From IMG/VR virus record IMGVR_UViG_3300040958_000041, positions 1 through 48,163 of that record: a stretch of DNA of 48,163 nucleotides, one strand, 5' to 3'. Below, piece after piece: positions 1-5,918 of the stretch. Made by a program: the position numbers and the translations under genes. Source of the stretch: a virus. Under the pieces are notes generated by a model. It was not told the DNA's origin and did no database searches. It saw nothing but the letters and a program-made list of their open reading frames with translations. Position 1 is the first letter of the stretch; every line of letters starts with the position of its first letter.

Positions 1-50
1 TTGATTAAGCCCTTTAAAGTGTCTTTGAATGAGGTTTTTTATTTTTTTTA

Positions 51-78
51 CTTGAACTTCTCACGGCTCACCCCATAT
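51..78 (+). promoter_or_regulatory. sigma-32 (heat-shock) promoter of host htpG
   Basis: CTTGAA at 51-56 and CCCCATAT at 71-78 are separated by 14 bases. This matches the known sigma-32 pattern CTTGAA-N(13-17)-CCCCATNT. It lies about 40 bases upstream of the htpG start at 121, and htpG is a classical sigma-32 gene in enterobacteria. No terminator is visible between this promoter and the integrase at 399, so its transcript should run into the prophage. Confidence 0.85.
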
Positions 79-120
79 TAAGTGCATAACGCAGACACTT
101 TGCAAATTGGAGATACATAA

Positions 121-201
121 ATGACTGCAGCACAAAAAGAAACATTAGGCTTTCAAACAGAAGTAAAACAACTATTAAACTTAATGATTCATTCTATATA
201 G
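121..201 (+). pseudogene. htpG: 5' fragment of htpG (Hsp90 chaperone), interrupted by the prophage
   Basis: The ATG at 121 follows a GGAG ribosome site nine bases upstream. The 26-codon reading frame ends at TAG (199-201). Its residues include GFQTEVKQLLNLMIHS, the near-invariant N-terminus of bacterial HtpG, which normally continues LYSNKEIF and runs to more than 600 residues. The bases after the break (tatatagtaac) still resemble the expected YSN codons, but out of frame. The integration core is therefore probably at about 190-206, inside the GHKL ATPase domain coding region. The remainder of htpG should lie beyond the right end of the prophage and is not in this window. The encoded peptide is unlikely to function. 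Confidence 0.85.
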
Positions 202-216
202 TAACTCCGCACTAAA
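188..216. other. probable attL (host/prophage junction)
   Basis: Similarity to htpG coding sequence stops around 195-206, and the integrase gene starts about 195 bases further on. This is the normal arrangement for a tyrosine-integrase prophage. TCCGCACTAAA at 206-216 recurs at 299-309, and both copies are preceded by CTATATA, giving a direct repeat of about 25 bases with a three-base gap (194-219 and 291-312). The repeats may be core-type or arm-type integrase sites. The exact core cannot be fixed without attR or an uninfected strain. Confidence 0.6.
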
Positions 217-343
217 TATTTATACCCCGCAATAATTAATCTTATCAGTTTTAAATCAATCACTTAAATAGTATTTATGGCGTTTTAACGCTATATAATC
301 CGCACTAAACATGACTATTATAGATAGCAACTGCGTACCAAGC

Positions 344-382
344 TGTGTACCATTAATTAATTAAACTAAAATTTGGTACACA
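344..382. repeat. 9-bp inverted repeat just upstream of the integrase
   Basis: TGTGTACCA (344-352) and TGGTACACA (374-382) are exact reverse complements separated by 21 AT-rich bases. A partial third copy, GCGTACCA, lies at 333-340. The element ends three bases before the integrase ribosome site (cggag, 385-389). Binding by Int or Xis, or control of int expression, is plausible; no specific protein is indicated. Confidence 0.5.
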
Positions 383-398
383 TTCGGAGTTAATACCA

Positions 399-1595
399 GT
401 GAATATAACGGCGGCAAAGCTTAAGAGTATAAGCGGCAAAACCTACGATGGCGCGGCGGAGGTTTCCGACGGTGATAACTTATCGCTGCGCATTTCACCC
501 AAGGGTAAAATCACATTTCAAATACGATTTAGATTAAACGGCAAGGCTGTACGCTATAAGCTGGGGACTTACCCTGAGCTTACACTTGCTAAAGCGCGTG
601 AAGAATGCGAAGCGCATATGGCCCAAGTTAGAAAGGATCTTGATCCTCGTAAAATGAAAGCGGTTAACAGCGTTGCGGTACTTGATAATAAAAACCCTAC
701 GCTTATGGATGCGATTAACTATTGGTACACACTTTACTGTGAACCTATGCGCGATAACCCTAAAGGTATTTTTCATCGCATTACGTCGTGCATTAATGAG
801 CAGTGGCGAGATCAATATATATCAGAAATTAATAAGCAGCATTTTTCTGCTTTGTTTAAATCCATAAATGATGAAAGCTTATTGGGTAAACGGGGCAGTG
901 GCTTTTCGTTTAATGCGATTATTGAGCTTAGATCGGCGCTTAGGTTTTGTTTGCGCCAGGGGTTTATTAATAACGCTGAGTTTGAAGCACTAAGACCAAG
1001 TGACTTTGCGACTGACTACATGCCGCGCGAGCACTTTTTAACAATAGAAGAGTGTAAGTTGATTTGGTCTAACATCGATAACCTTGCTTTAACTGATAGA
1101 AACAAAGTTATTTTACGCTGTGTTATGGTGTTTGGTTGTCGTATTAGCGAGCTATACACGGCTTTTAAAGATGACTTTGATTTAACAAACCAGTTATTCA
1201 CTGTGCGCAGAGAAAATACAAAAGGGGGCGTGCACTCTATTGTTAGGCCAATACCCGTTATATTAATTGAAGATCTGCAGCATATTAAAAGCTTAACACC
1301 TGCCTTTAAGTACATGTTTAATAATAGAGGGGGTGATAAGCCGGCTAGCGGTTCGAGCGTTAGTTTAATTGCTAATGCCTGCTATGAAAACATAGAGGGC
1401 TTAAGGCCGTTTAGAATGCACGATTTTAGACGAACCATATCAACGCACTTAACCGATGCGGGATGCCCTTTGCAGTTTACTGAAAAATTGCTAGGGCACA
1501 AAATGAAAGGCGTACTGGCGATATACAATAAATCGCCAATGCTTGATGGCTTAACTGAGTGGGTGAATAAGTGGGTTGCTATGATCACTAAGTAG
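399..1595 (+). CDS. int: tyrosine integrase
   Basis: This 398-residue site-specific recombinase would insert and excise the prophage at the htpG site. Residues 1-90 form a DUF4102-type arm-binding domain (IRFRLNGKAVRYKLGTYPEL). Residues about 95-200 form a SAM-like core-binding domain. The catalytic domain shows R249 (GCRISEL), K275, H341-x-x-R344 (HDFRR), H367 (LLGH) and the nucleophile Y376. All active-site residues are present, so the enzyme looks intact. The start is GTG at 399 with cggag nine bases upstream. It is transcribed away from the attL junction in the same direction as the interrupted htpG, so the host heat-shock promoter at 51-78 reads into it. It converges with the excisionase-like gene at 1609. 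Confidence 0.95.
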   Translation: MNITAAKLKSISGKTYDGAAEVSDGDNLSLRISPKGKITFQIRFRLNGKAVRYKLGTYPELTLAKAREECEAHMAQVRKDLDPRKMKAVNSVAVLDNKNPTLMDAINYWYTLYCEPMRDNPKGIFHRITSCINEQWRDQYISEINKQHFSALFKSINDESLLGKRGSGFSFNAIIELRSALRFCLRQGFINNAEFEALRPSDFATDYMPREHFLTIEECKLIWSNIDNLALTDRNKVILRCVMVFGCRISELYTAFKDDFDLTNQLFTVRRENTKGGVHSIVRPIPVILIEDLQHIKSLTPAFKYMFNNRGGDKPASGSSVSLIANACYENIEGLRPFRMHDFRRTISTHLTDAGCPLQFTEKLLGHKMKGVLAIYNKSPMLDGLTEWVNKWVAMITK

Positions 1596-1601
1596 CAGCG
1601 C

Positions 1602-1632
1602 CAAGCCATTAAGCGCTGTGCTTAATGGCTTG
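1602..1632. terminator. hairpin between convergent int and early operon
   Basis: CAAGCCATTAAG (1602-1613) pairs perfectly with CTTAATGGCTTG (1621-1632) around a 7-base loop. The hairpin sits at the convergence point of int and the leftward operon and overlaps the last codons of the latter. Neither strand has a strong T-run, so termination would be weak or factor-assisted. Confidence 0.5.
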
Positions 1633-1812
1633 CTCGTTCATATCTCTGTAGTGTTTGTCTATTACTGCTTTTAACCAGCGGTGCGGCCTGCCTACGTGCG
1701 TAGGCTTTATAAATTCGCCTTTGCTTACTTGTTTACGCAAGTAATCCTCTGTTACGCCCTCAAAGGCAGCCACTTCTTTAGTCGTGTAAAATTTGCTAGA
1801 TGGTAAACTCAT
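1609..1812 (-). CDS. excisionase-like small HTH protein
   Basis: This 67-residue protein contains FYTTKEVAAFEGVTEDYLRKQVSKGEF...GRPHRWLKAVIDKHY, which is the MerR/AlpA-type winged helix found in phage excisionases. Such proteins bind attachment DNA and direct the integrase toward excision. The start at ATG 1812 is favoured over the longer frame (1851). It has TTGGAG upstream, and its ATG overlaps the TGA of the preceding gene (ATGA), like most junctions in this operon. It is the last gene of the leftward operon and converges with int, so it would be made only when the repressor is inactivated. The role is inferred from fold and position; a transcription regulator is the alternative. Confidence 0.7.
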   Translation of the reverse strand: MSLPSSKFYTTKEVAAFEGVTEDYLRKQVSKGEFIKPTHVGRPHRWLKAVIDKHYRDMNEQAIKHSA

Positions 1813-1991
1813 TTGTCGCTCCAAGGGTAAAGAAGAAGTAAAATAGGCCATAACAATACGGCAGCCATGTAAACAGGTAAGCTTACTTCGTCGCTTTTAC
1901 CCGTCATGTAAACAAAACTAAGTCCGCACTTTATGTAAAAACAACATAAAATGAGTGCGACGATTAAAAATATTATTGCGTCATTGCTCAT
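1809..1991 (-). CDS. small two-helix membrane protein
   Basis: A 60-residue protein with two hydrophobic segments, about 5-28 (AIIFLIVALILCCFYIKCGL) and 38-56 (VYMAAVLLWPILLLLYPW). It should lie in the inner membrane. The ribosome site is strong (GGAGG, nine bases from ATG 1991). The start overlaps the stop of the upstream gene and the stop overlaps the start of the excisionase-like gene, so it is translationally coupled on both sides. No family is recognised. Small membrane proteins in phage early operons often affect superinfection or host physiology, but nothing here identifies a target. Confidence 0.7.
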   Translation of the reverse strand: MSNDAIIFLIVALILCCFYIKCGLSFVYMTGKSDEVSLPVYMAAVLLWPILLLLYPWSDK

Positions 1992-2296
1992 AGCCTAAAC
2001 CTCCCTGCATTAAATTCATTCCAATGCTCCCAGTCTTTACCGTATATATAACCAGCCACAGTGGTGTGCATGTTTTGATTTAATTCCATAAGCTCTATAA
2101 TTCGCTTTATGTCCGATAGTGAGCGAGTGGTAAGAAGCTCTGATTTTTCTATGCGGCGCCAAGAATCAAGCTTTGAAGCGCAGCAATAATAACTACCATT
2201 ACTGAATTTTATGTAATAACCCTCAGCATCAACGCTACTAGCATCATCCGGTGCATCGGCATCAATCGCCTTTAACTCTTCTAATGATTCAATCAT
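1988..2296 (-). CDS. hypothetical phage protein (102 aa)
   Basis: No family recognised. The protein is soluble and acidic, with several aromatic residues (GYYIKFSNGSYYCCASKLDSW). The ATG at 2296 is preceded by AGGTGATTT, the same junction cassette used by the next genes upstream, and it overlaps the stop of the 2293-2541 gene. It belongs to the leftward early operon. A small accessory or host-takeover protein is likely; no activity can be assigned. Confidence 0.7.
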   Translation of the reverse strand: MIESLEELKAIDADAPDDASSVDAEGYYIKFSNGSYYCCASKLDSWRRIEKSELLTTRSLSDIKRIIELMELNQNMHTTVAGYIYGKDWEHWNEFNAGRFRL

Positions 2297-2541
2297 AAAT
2301 CACCTATCACTTCATTTAATTCCATTAAATCCAAAACGTGTTGATCAGTTCTAAAATAATAATCCCAATCCTGCTGATGCTTATCTCTCTTTACTATTTG
2401 CCACTTTAGTTGCTTAAAAGCGCCCATTACAACCCTGCATTTTCTGGTTGTATGTGAATCAAATTCGCAAAAACCACCGTTTGTACCTAACCCACCACGG
2501 AAAGTTGAAAATGTTATTTTTCTAATTTGTCCAATTTTCAT
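2293..2541 (-). CDS. hypothetical phage protein (82 aa)
   Basis: No family recognised. It has a basic N-terminal half (KIGQIRKITFSTFRGGLGTNGGFCEF) and a C-terminus ending in GDL. That ending arises because the final codons double as the ribosome site of the next gene (ggtgatttatga). The start at 2541 lies in the same cassette and overlaps the stop of the 2538-2840 gene. It is expressed as part of the chained leftward operon. Confidence 0.7.
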   Translation of the reverse strand: MKIGQIRKITFSTFRGGLGTNGGFCEFDSHTTRKCRVVMGAFKQLKWQIVKRDKHQQDWDYYFRTDQHVLDLMELNEVIGDL

Positions 2542-2840
2542 AAATCACCTTTAGCTTTTATTTTTACTTGCCTTAACTTCCCACGGTAAACAAGAACCAT
2601 TGAATTAACGCCAAAAGCAAATGCCTTACCTTCTTTCATGCTCAAATTAACGCAGTTACCTCTAAAGGTTGCATCGGTAAAATTAACCACATCACCGATC
2701 TTTTTATTGTCATGCTCTGCTTTTTCAGCCCAGCAATCATGTGAGTTTATTTGCTCTGCCATTTTCAACCAATTTTCACGACCCTTTGCGGTTCTTTGAT
2801 TGTTTGCAAGTTCTATTCTTAATTCGTTTGCTGTTTTCAT
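2538..2840 (-). CDS. hypothetical phage protein (100 aa)
   Basis: No family recognised. Residues about 1-40 look helical (ANELRIELANNQRTAKGRENWLKMAEQINSHD, seen in part). The C-terminal half looks like a small beta domain (GDVVNFTDATFRGNCVNLS). It ends KAKGDL, encoded by the ribosome-site/overlap cassette of the following gene. The start ATG 2840 is preceded by AAAGGTGATTT and overlaps the upstream stop. Confidence 0.7.
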   Translation of the reverse strand: MKTANELRIELANNQRTAKGRENWLKMAEQINSHDCWAEKAEHDNKKIGDVVNFTDATFRGNCVNLSMKEGKAFAFGVNSMVLVYRGKLRQVKIKAKGDL

Positions 2841-3049
2841 AAATCACCTTTACCTTTTATCTTGCCTTGCTTTCTCAAGCTGTTTGCCATTTCAGTAATG
2901 GCTTTGTAGGTTCGACCCAATGACAAGCACAACTCTGACACTGGCACTTTGCCGTAAAACTCAATTAAGTATTTTTGATCCGTGGTGGTCATTGGCTTTT
3001 TGTGGTTAAAGTGAACCTGTGGATCGTATTTGCACATTAGCTCTTTCAT
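2837..3049 (-). CDS. small HTH-like protein (70 aa)
   Basis: Residues 20-65 (MTTTDQKYLIEFYGKVPVSE, then LCLSLGRTYKAITEMANSLRK) resemble the homeodomain-like helix-turn-helix of short phage proteins in which a SANT/Myb-like segment recognises DNA. The protein is basic at both ends, consistent with DNA binding. The start is ATG 3049 with AGGTGACTT upstream. It ends GKGDL, the shared junction cassette. A regulator within the early operon is possible. The HTH call is by pattern only. Confidence 0.6.
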   Translation of the reverse strand: MKELMCKYDPQVHFNHKKPMTTTDQKYLIEFYGKVPVSELCLSLGRTYKAITEMANSLRKQGKIKGKGDL

Positions 3050-3056
3050 AAGTCAC

Positions 3057-3473
3057 CTATGCTAATTTTTTTGCGTAATCAGGGTTCATTGCTCTATAAC
3101 ACGCCGACTTCATACAGCCTTTGGCGTTGTTAATGCGCTTGTTTAAATCTTCGCGGGTGTCTGGTATTTCCACCTCAAAAGCGTCGCGCTTTACCCCGTT
3201 GTAAAAGTCCCACTGCATGCGCGGCTCGTCTTTACATACATCGTTAGCGTAAATATTAACGCGGTAACCGCCGCTTTTTTCGGGGATGCAATCAGCCGCA
3301 TCTTTTAACAAGTCAGCCAAGTACGCTTTATGCGATACATTTGGCTGGCCGCTTTGCAGTAGTGCCCAGGCGAATGAATAAACGTAGTCGTTTAAATCCA
3401 TTTCACCGCTAGCCTGCTGCTCTAATTTAAAGCCATGTTTTAGCGCCAAGGCTTTGATTTTTGCGTTGTTCAT
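3057..3473 (-). CDS. hypothetical phage protein (138 aa)
   Basis: The start at ATG 3473 (MNNAKIKALALKHGFKL) is chosen because it forms an ATGA overlap with the stop of the upstream gene; the longer frame to 3518 would run deep into that gene. The N-terminus reads like a short DNA- or protein-binding helix followed by EMDLNDYVYSFAWALL. No family is recognised. It lies in the leftward early operon, four genes below the MT-A70 methyltransferase. Confidence 0.7.
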   Translation of the reverse strand: MNNAKIKALALKHGFKLEQQASGEMDLNDYVYSFAWALLQSGQPNVSHKAYLADLLKDAADCIPEKSGGYRVNIYANDVCKDEPRMQWDFYNGVKRDAFEVEIPDTREDLNKRINNAKGCMKSACYRAMNPDYAKKLA

Positions 3474-3760
3474 GACTCTAGCTCCTGCAGCATTTGCTCT
3501 GCATAATATGAGCGCCAAGCAAAAAATAATTTTTCACAACCTTTATCGCTCAATTTGTCCTTATACCCTGTGCCGGTGTTTTGAAAGACCAATTCTTTGT
3601 TGTTGCGCTTAAACTCTCTTGCAAACCAAGATGGGCATTGAGGTGCGTGCATTGCAAACATTTCACGTTTAGTTAATCCTTTACCATAACCTACAGCGCA
3701 AGGTGTTGGGTATGCTTCAGGATTGCTGTTTGGCATTGCCGGTAAATCTGCATTATTCAT
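3470..3760 (-). CDS. hypothetical phage protein (96 aa)
   Basis: The protein begins MNNADLPAMPNSNPEAYPTPCAVGYGKGLTKREMFAMHAPQ, a pattern (short Pro-rich lead, then GLTKREMFAMHAP) that recurs in small uncharacterised proteins of many tailed phages. A helical C-terminus follows (FFAWRSYYAEQMLQELES). The start at 3760 has AAGGTGAAATC upstream and overlaps the stop of the 3757-3999 gene. The function is unknown. Confidence 0.75.
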   Translation of the reverse strand: MNNADLPAMPNSNPEAYPTPCAVGYGKGLTKREMFAMHAPQCPSWFAREFKRNNKELVFQNTGTGYKDKLSDKGCEKLFFAWRSYYAEQMLQELES

Positions 3761-3999
3761 GATTTCACCTTGCTTTCATTAGCTGCTACTTTATGCTCGC
3801 ACTTGGTGTTGCCATGCGCGCCACAGCCGCCTTTTATTTTGTGTTTACCGCAAAGCGCCACTGCCTTTCCCGCTTTGCCAAGAACACCATTTACATTGCA
3901 CTGATAAATAACTTTGCTCTTATTGCTCATGCTCGCTAGCTCCGATTTAGGTTTAAGCGCATACCAGTTATGCGCTCTGCGTTTGACTTGTGGCTTCAT
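3757..3999 (-). CDS. small basic Cys/His-rich protein (80 aa)
   Basis: Very basic, with Cys and His in the second half (YQCNVNG, ALCGKHKIKGGCGAHG, CEHK). These could bind zinc, although the spacing matches no finger I know. The ribosome site AGAGGT lies eight bases from ATG 3999. A nucleic-acid-binding role is an inference from charge alone. It is translationally coupled to the next gene. Confidence 0.6.
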   Translation of the reverse strand: MKPQVKRRAHNWYALKPKSELASMSNKSKVIYQCNVNGVLGKAGKAVALCGKHKIKGGCGAHGNTKCEHKVAANESKVKS

Positions 4000-4035
4000 T
4001 AGGCTGTTACCTCTGCACCTCTATAAAGTTAATAA

Positions 4036-4338
4036 TTAATCCGGTCTGTTGCTTATGTTGTAAAGATCTGTTTTGCCATCTAAAATTTTGTGAATCTTAA
4101 ACTTTTCACATAATTGATTTCCGAATAGCTTTTTCTTATCTTTCAACTCGCATAATCCAACCACGGTTTTACACTCTGTTTTAAGTAGTGCATTTAAGGG
4201 GTGTAGCGGGTCATTTTCCCAACCAATATTAATAAAATAATCGCAGTTATCACATGCTTTTGGCAGTGACAATCTGTCTCTTGTTTTCACCACTTCTTGC
4301 TTTTCTGCTTCAAGCAAAATGAATTCTATTTGCTCCAT
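4036..4338 (-). CDS. hypothetical Cys-rich phage protein (100 aa)
   Basis: The start ATG 4338 (MEQIEFILLEAEKQ) has AAGGTGGTGAG directly upstream; frames beginning three codons earlier use GTG inside that ribosome site and are less likely. Five cysteines are spread as CDNC...C...C...C, which suggests a small zinc-binding or disulfide domain. No family recognised. It lies directly downstream of the methyltransferase gene in the same operon. Confidence 0.65.
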   Translation of the reverse strand: MEQIEFILLEAEKQEVVKTRDRLSLPKACDNCDYFINIGWENDPLHPLNALLKTECKTVVGLCELKDKKKLFGNQLCEKFKIHKILDGKTDLYNISNRPD

Positions 4339-4349
4339 ACTCACCACCT

Positions 4350-4991
4350 TTAAGCTGCTTTTTGGTTGGGTTTTCTTTTATTCAACTTGCCCACTTCATT
4401 ACCCCAAACAGCCCAGCCTTTAACACGCTTGCGTGAAAATAACTCAATGCGCGGTACGTCACCGGCTAATTCAACGCATGCTTCTCTAAACTCGTTAGGC
4501 TTTTCGCTATGCTGTAAAACAGGGTAGGCGCCACTAAAAACAGTAAAGCCTAATAAGTCGTCAAGGCTTGCTGCGTCATAGTTGCCAACCGCTCGCACTG
4601 AACGGCTTGCAACTTTTGGCTTGCCCTTGATGGCAATAATGGCCGACTCACTACCTTGGCGGGTCCAAAAGCCCATACCAAACATGGGGTTGTTATTAAC
4701 AGTGAGTTTGTTCCATACAAACCCGCTCATCGTTTTAATTGTGAAGCCCCATGATTTAACAACGTCTAGGGCTTCTTGTGGCATTGAACCAACCCACCAC
4801 ATAACCAATATGCAATCGTCCGCTGCAATATCATCAATAGGCATCGCTTTTAGCTCGTCTACGCTCATTGTTGATTTGTAGTGATGTGCTGCACCGCTTT
4901 TCATACTGCCGCCGGTCTTTTTATTGCTGAATTGCCAGGCTGGGTCCGAGTAAATAAGGTTAAATTTTTGGCCGTTAAATTGTTCAAACAT
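4350..4991 (-). CDS. MT-A70-family adenine-N6 methyltransferase
   Basis: This 213-residue SAM-dependent methyltransferase would transfer a methyl group to N6 of adenine, most likely in DNA. The catalytic motif DPAW is at residues 16-19 (LIYSDPAW), followed by the family's ADDCILVMWW segment, the substrate-side HHYKSTMS segment and the FSRKRVKGWAVWGNEV end. The length fits phage MT-A70 enzymes. The start at 4991 has AAGGAG upstream, which overlaps the SSB stop. No restriction endonuclease is nearby, so it is an orphan. Protection of phage DNA from host restriction, or marking of phage DNA, are the likely roles. The target site is unknown. Confidence 0.85.
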   Translation of the reverse strand: MFEQFNGQKFNLIYSDPAWQFSNKKTGGSMKSGAAHHYKSTMSVDELKAMPIDDIAADDCILVMWWVGSMPQEALDVVKSWGFTIKTMSGFVWNKLTVNNNPMFGMGFWTRQGSESAIIAIKGKPKVASRSVRAVGNYDAASLDDLLGFTVFSGAYPVLQHSEKPNEFREACVELAGDVPRIELFSRKRVKGWAVWGNEVGKLNKRKPNQKAA

Positions 4992-5001
4992 GGGGCGCTC
5001 C

Positions 5002-5676
5002 TTACATGCACATTAAGAGTGCTGGGTATTGCAGGCCGATTGGACCGAACGGAATATCATCATCCATAAATTCACCCGCGCCTTGCTGTCCGCCGCTCAT
5101 GTATTGGCTATTTGATACGCCTTGCTGCGCTTGACCTCCTTGCTGTTGGCCTTGGTTATTTTGTCGCTGAGCTTGTCCGCTACCTTGGCGCTGCGCTTGG
5201 TTGTTGCCTTGGTGATTATTATTACTATTGCCGTAAGAATTATTACCCTGCACTTGGCCTTGGTTATCGCCTTGTGCGTGGCTGTTTTGTTGGCCTTGGT
5301 AATTATTATTACCTTGGTTGCCCTGATGTTGATTATCTTGTCGCGAATCGAGCATTTGCATATTTTCTACTACAAACTCTGACGTATAACGATCTGCGCC
5401 GCTTTGGTCTTGCCATTTTCTGGTTCTGAATTTTGCTGTAACAAAAATCTGTGAGCCTTTGCGCAGATATTCGCCCATTATTTCGGCTAGCTTGCCGAAC
5501 GCAACAAGATTTACCCATTCGGTATTTTCCTTTTGCTGGCCTGTGTTTTTATCTTTCCATTTGCTACCAACAGCAATAGAAAATGATGCCGCAGCTTGCC
5601 CTGATTGGGTGTAGCGAATTTCAGGATCTTTACCTAATCTTCCGATAAAGTTAGCTTGATTTAGATCGTTAGCCAT
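5002..5676 (-). CDS. ssb: single-stranded DNA-binding protein with C-terminal extension
   Basis: Residues 1-110 form the OB fold of bacterial-type SSB (NFIGRLGKDPEIRYTQSGQA, then TEWVNLVAFGKLAEI, SQIFVTAKFRTRKWQDQSG). Residues 115-200 are a low-complexity Gln/Asn/Gly linker. The acidic tip DDDIPF, normally the last residues of SSB and the docking site for partner proteins, is present but followed by 14 more residues (GPIGLQYPALLMCM). The start at 5676 has TTGGAGA upstream. It coats single-stranded DNA during replication and annealing and probably works with the Rad52-like protein encoded upstream in the same operon. Confidence 0.92.
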   Translation of the reverse strand: MANDLNQANFIGRLGKDPEIRYTQSGQAAASFSIAVGSKWKDKNTGQQKENTEWVNLVAFGKLAEIMGEYLRKGSQIFVTAKFRTRKWQDQSGADRYTSEFVVENMQMLDSRQDNQHQGNQGNNNYQGQQNSHAQGDNQGQVQGNNSYGNSNNNHQGNNQAQRQGSGQAQRQNNQGQQQGGQAQQGVSNSQYMSGGQQGAGEFMDDDIPFGPIGLQYPALLMCM

Positions 5677-5767
5677 TTACATGTCTCCAAGTTTTATTTC
5701 TTAATATTGAACCGATTGCGGGTTGCGTTACCCCGTAGAGCTCGGCAAGTTCGTACTGGTTTTTCAT
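5669..5767 (-). CDS. 32-residue helix-turn-helix micropeptide overlapping ssb
   Basis: The frame reads MKNQYELAELYGVTQPAIGS, then ILRNKTWRHVNG. It consists almost entirely of one HTH unit (ELAELYGVTQPAIGSILRNKTW) of the kind seen at the ends of HNH homing endonucleases and in Cro-like proteins. A GCAGG ribosome site lies eight bases before ATG 5767, and the stop overlaps the ssb start by eight bases. It may be a real coupled micropeptide, for example a small repressor, or the remnant of a larger HNH or regulator gene. Confidence 0.5.
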   Translation of the reverse strand: MKNQYELAELYGVTQPAIGSILRNKTWRHVNG

Positions 5768-5769
5768 TG

Positions 5770-5904
5770 CTATGCCTGCTTAGTTGTTATTAAAACGATG
5801 ATGGCTAGCACTAAAACGCGTACCGTATTTACTGCTGCCATCTTTAAAAACTCTTTGCGCTGCTGCTTTGCAATAGCGCTTGAGCTGTTACCTTTGATTG
5901 CCAT
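5770..5904 (-). CDS. 44-residue single-pass membrane peptide
   Basis: The frame begins MAIKGNSSSAIAKQQRKEFL and ends in the hydrophobic run VRVLVLAIIVLITTKQA, giving a basic N-terminal half and one membrane helix. It fills the gap between the 5919-6695 gene and the HTH micropeptide. The ribosome site is weak, so the call rests on composition and on the tight fit in the operon. Confidence 0.4.
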   Translation of the reverse strand: MAIKGNSSSAIAKQQRKEFLKMAAVNTVRVLVLAIIVLITTKQA

Positions 5905-5918
5905 GTAATCGTGTAGCA

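Larger units (their letters stand above)
2289..3060 (-). repeat. repeated ribosome-site/overlap cassette at four gene junctions
   Basis: The - strand junctions before the starts at 2296, 2541, 2840 and 3049 read AGGTGATTTATG, AGGTGATTTATG, AGGTGATTTATG and AGGTGACTTATG. At three of them the cassette also encodes the C-terminal GDL-stop of the preceding gene and the ATGA overlap. The genes themselves are unrelated. Confidence 0.75.

Noticed and set aside
1-12. The first 12 bases (TTGATTAAGCCC) are the reverse complement of bases 47096-47107, suggesting terminal inverted repeats.
   Set aside because: In 48 kb many 12-base inverted matches are expected by chance, the left copy is host DNA upstream of htpG, and the right one is part of a terminator stem.
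5723-5908. Rightward 61-residue frame in the gap upstream of ssb.
   Set aside because: It opposes the operon, lacks a ribosome site, and the two - strand micropeptide frames explain the gap better.
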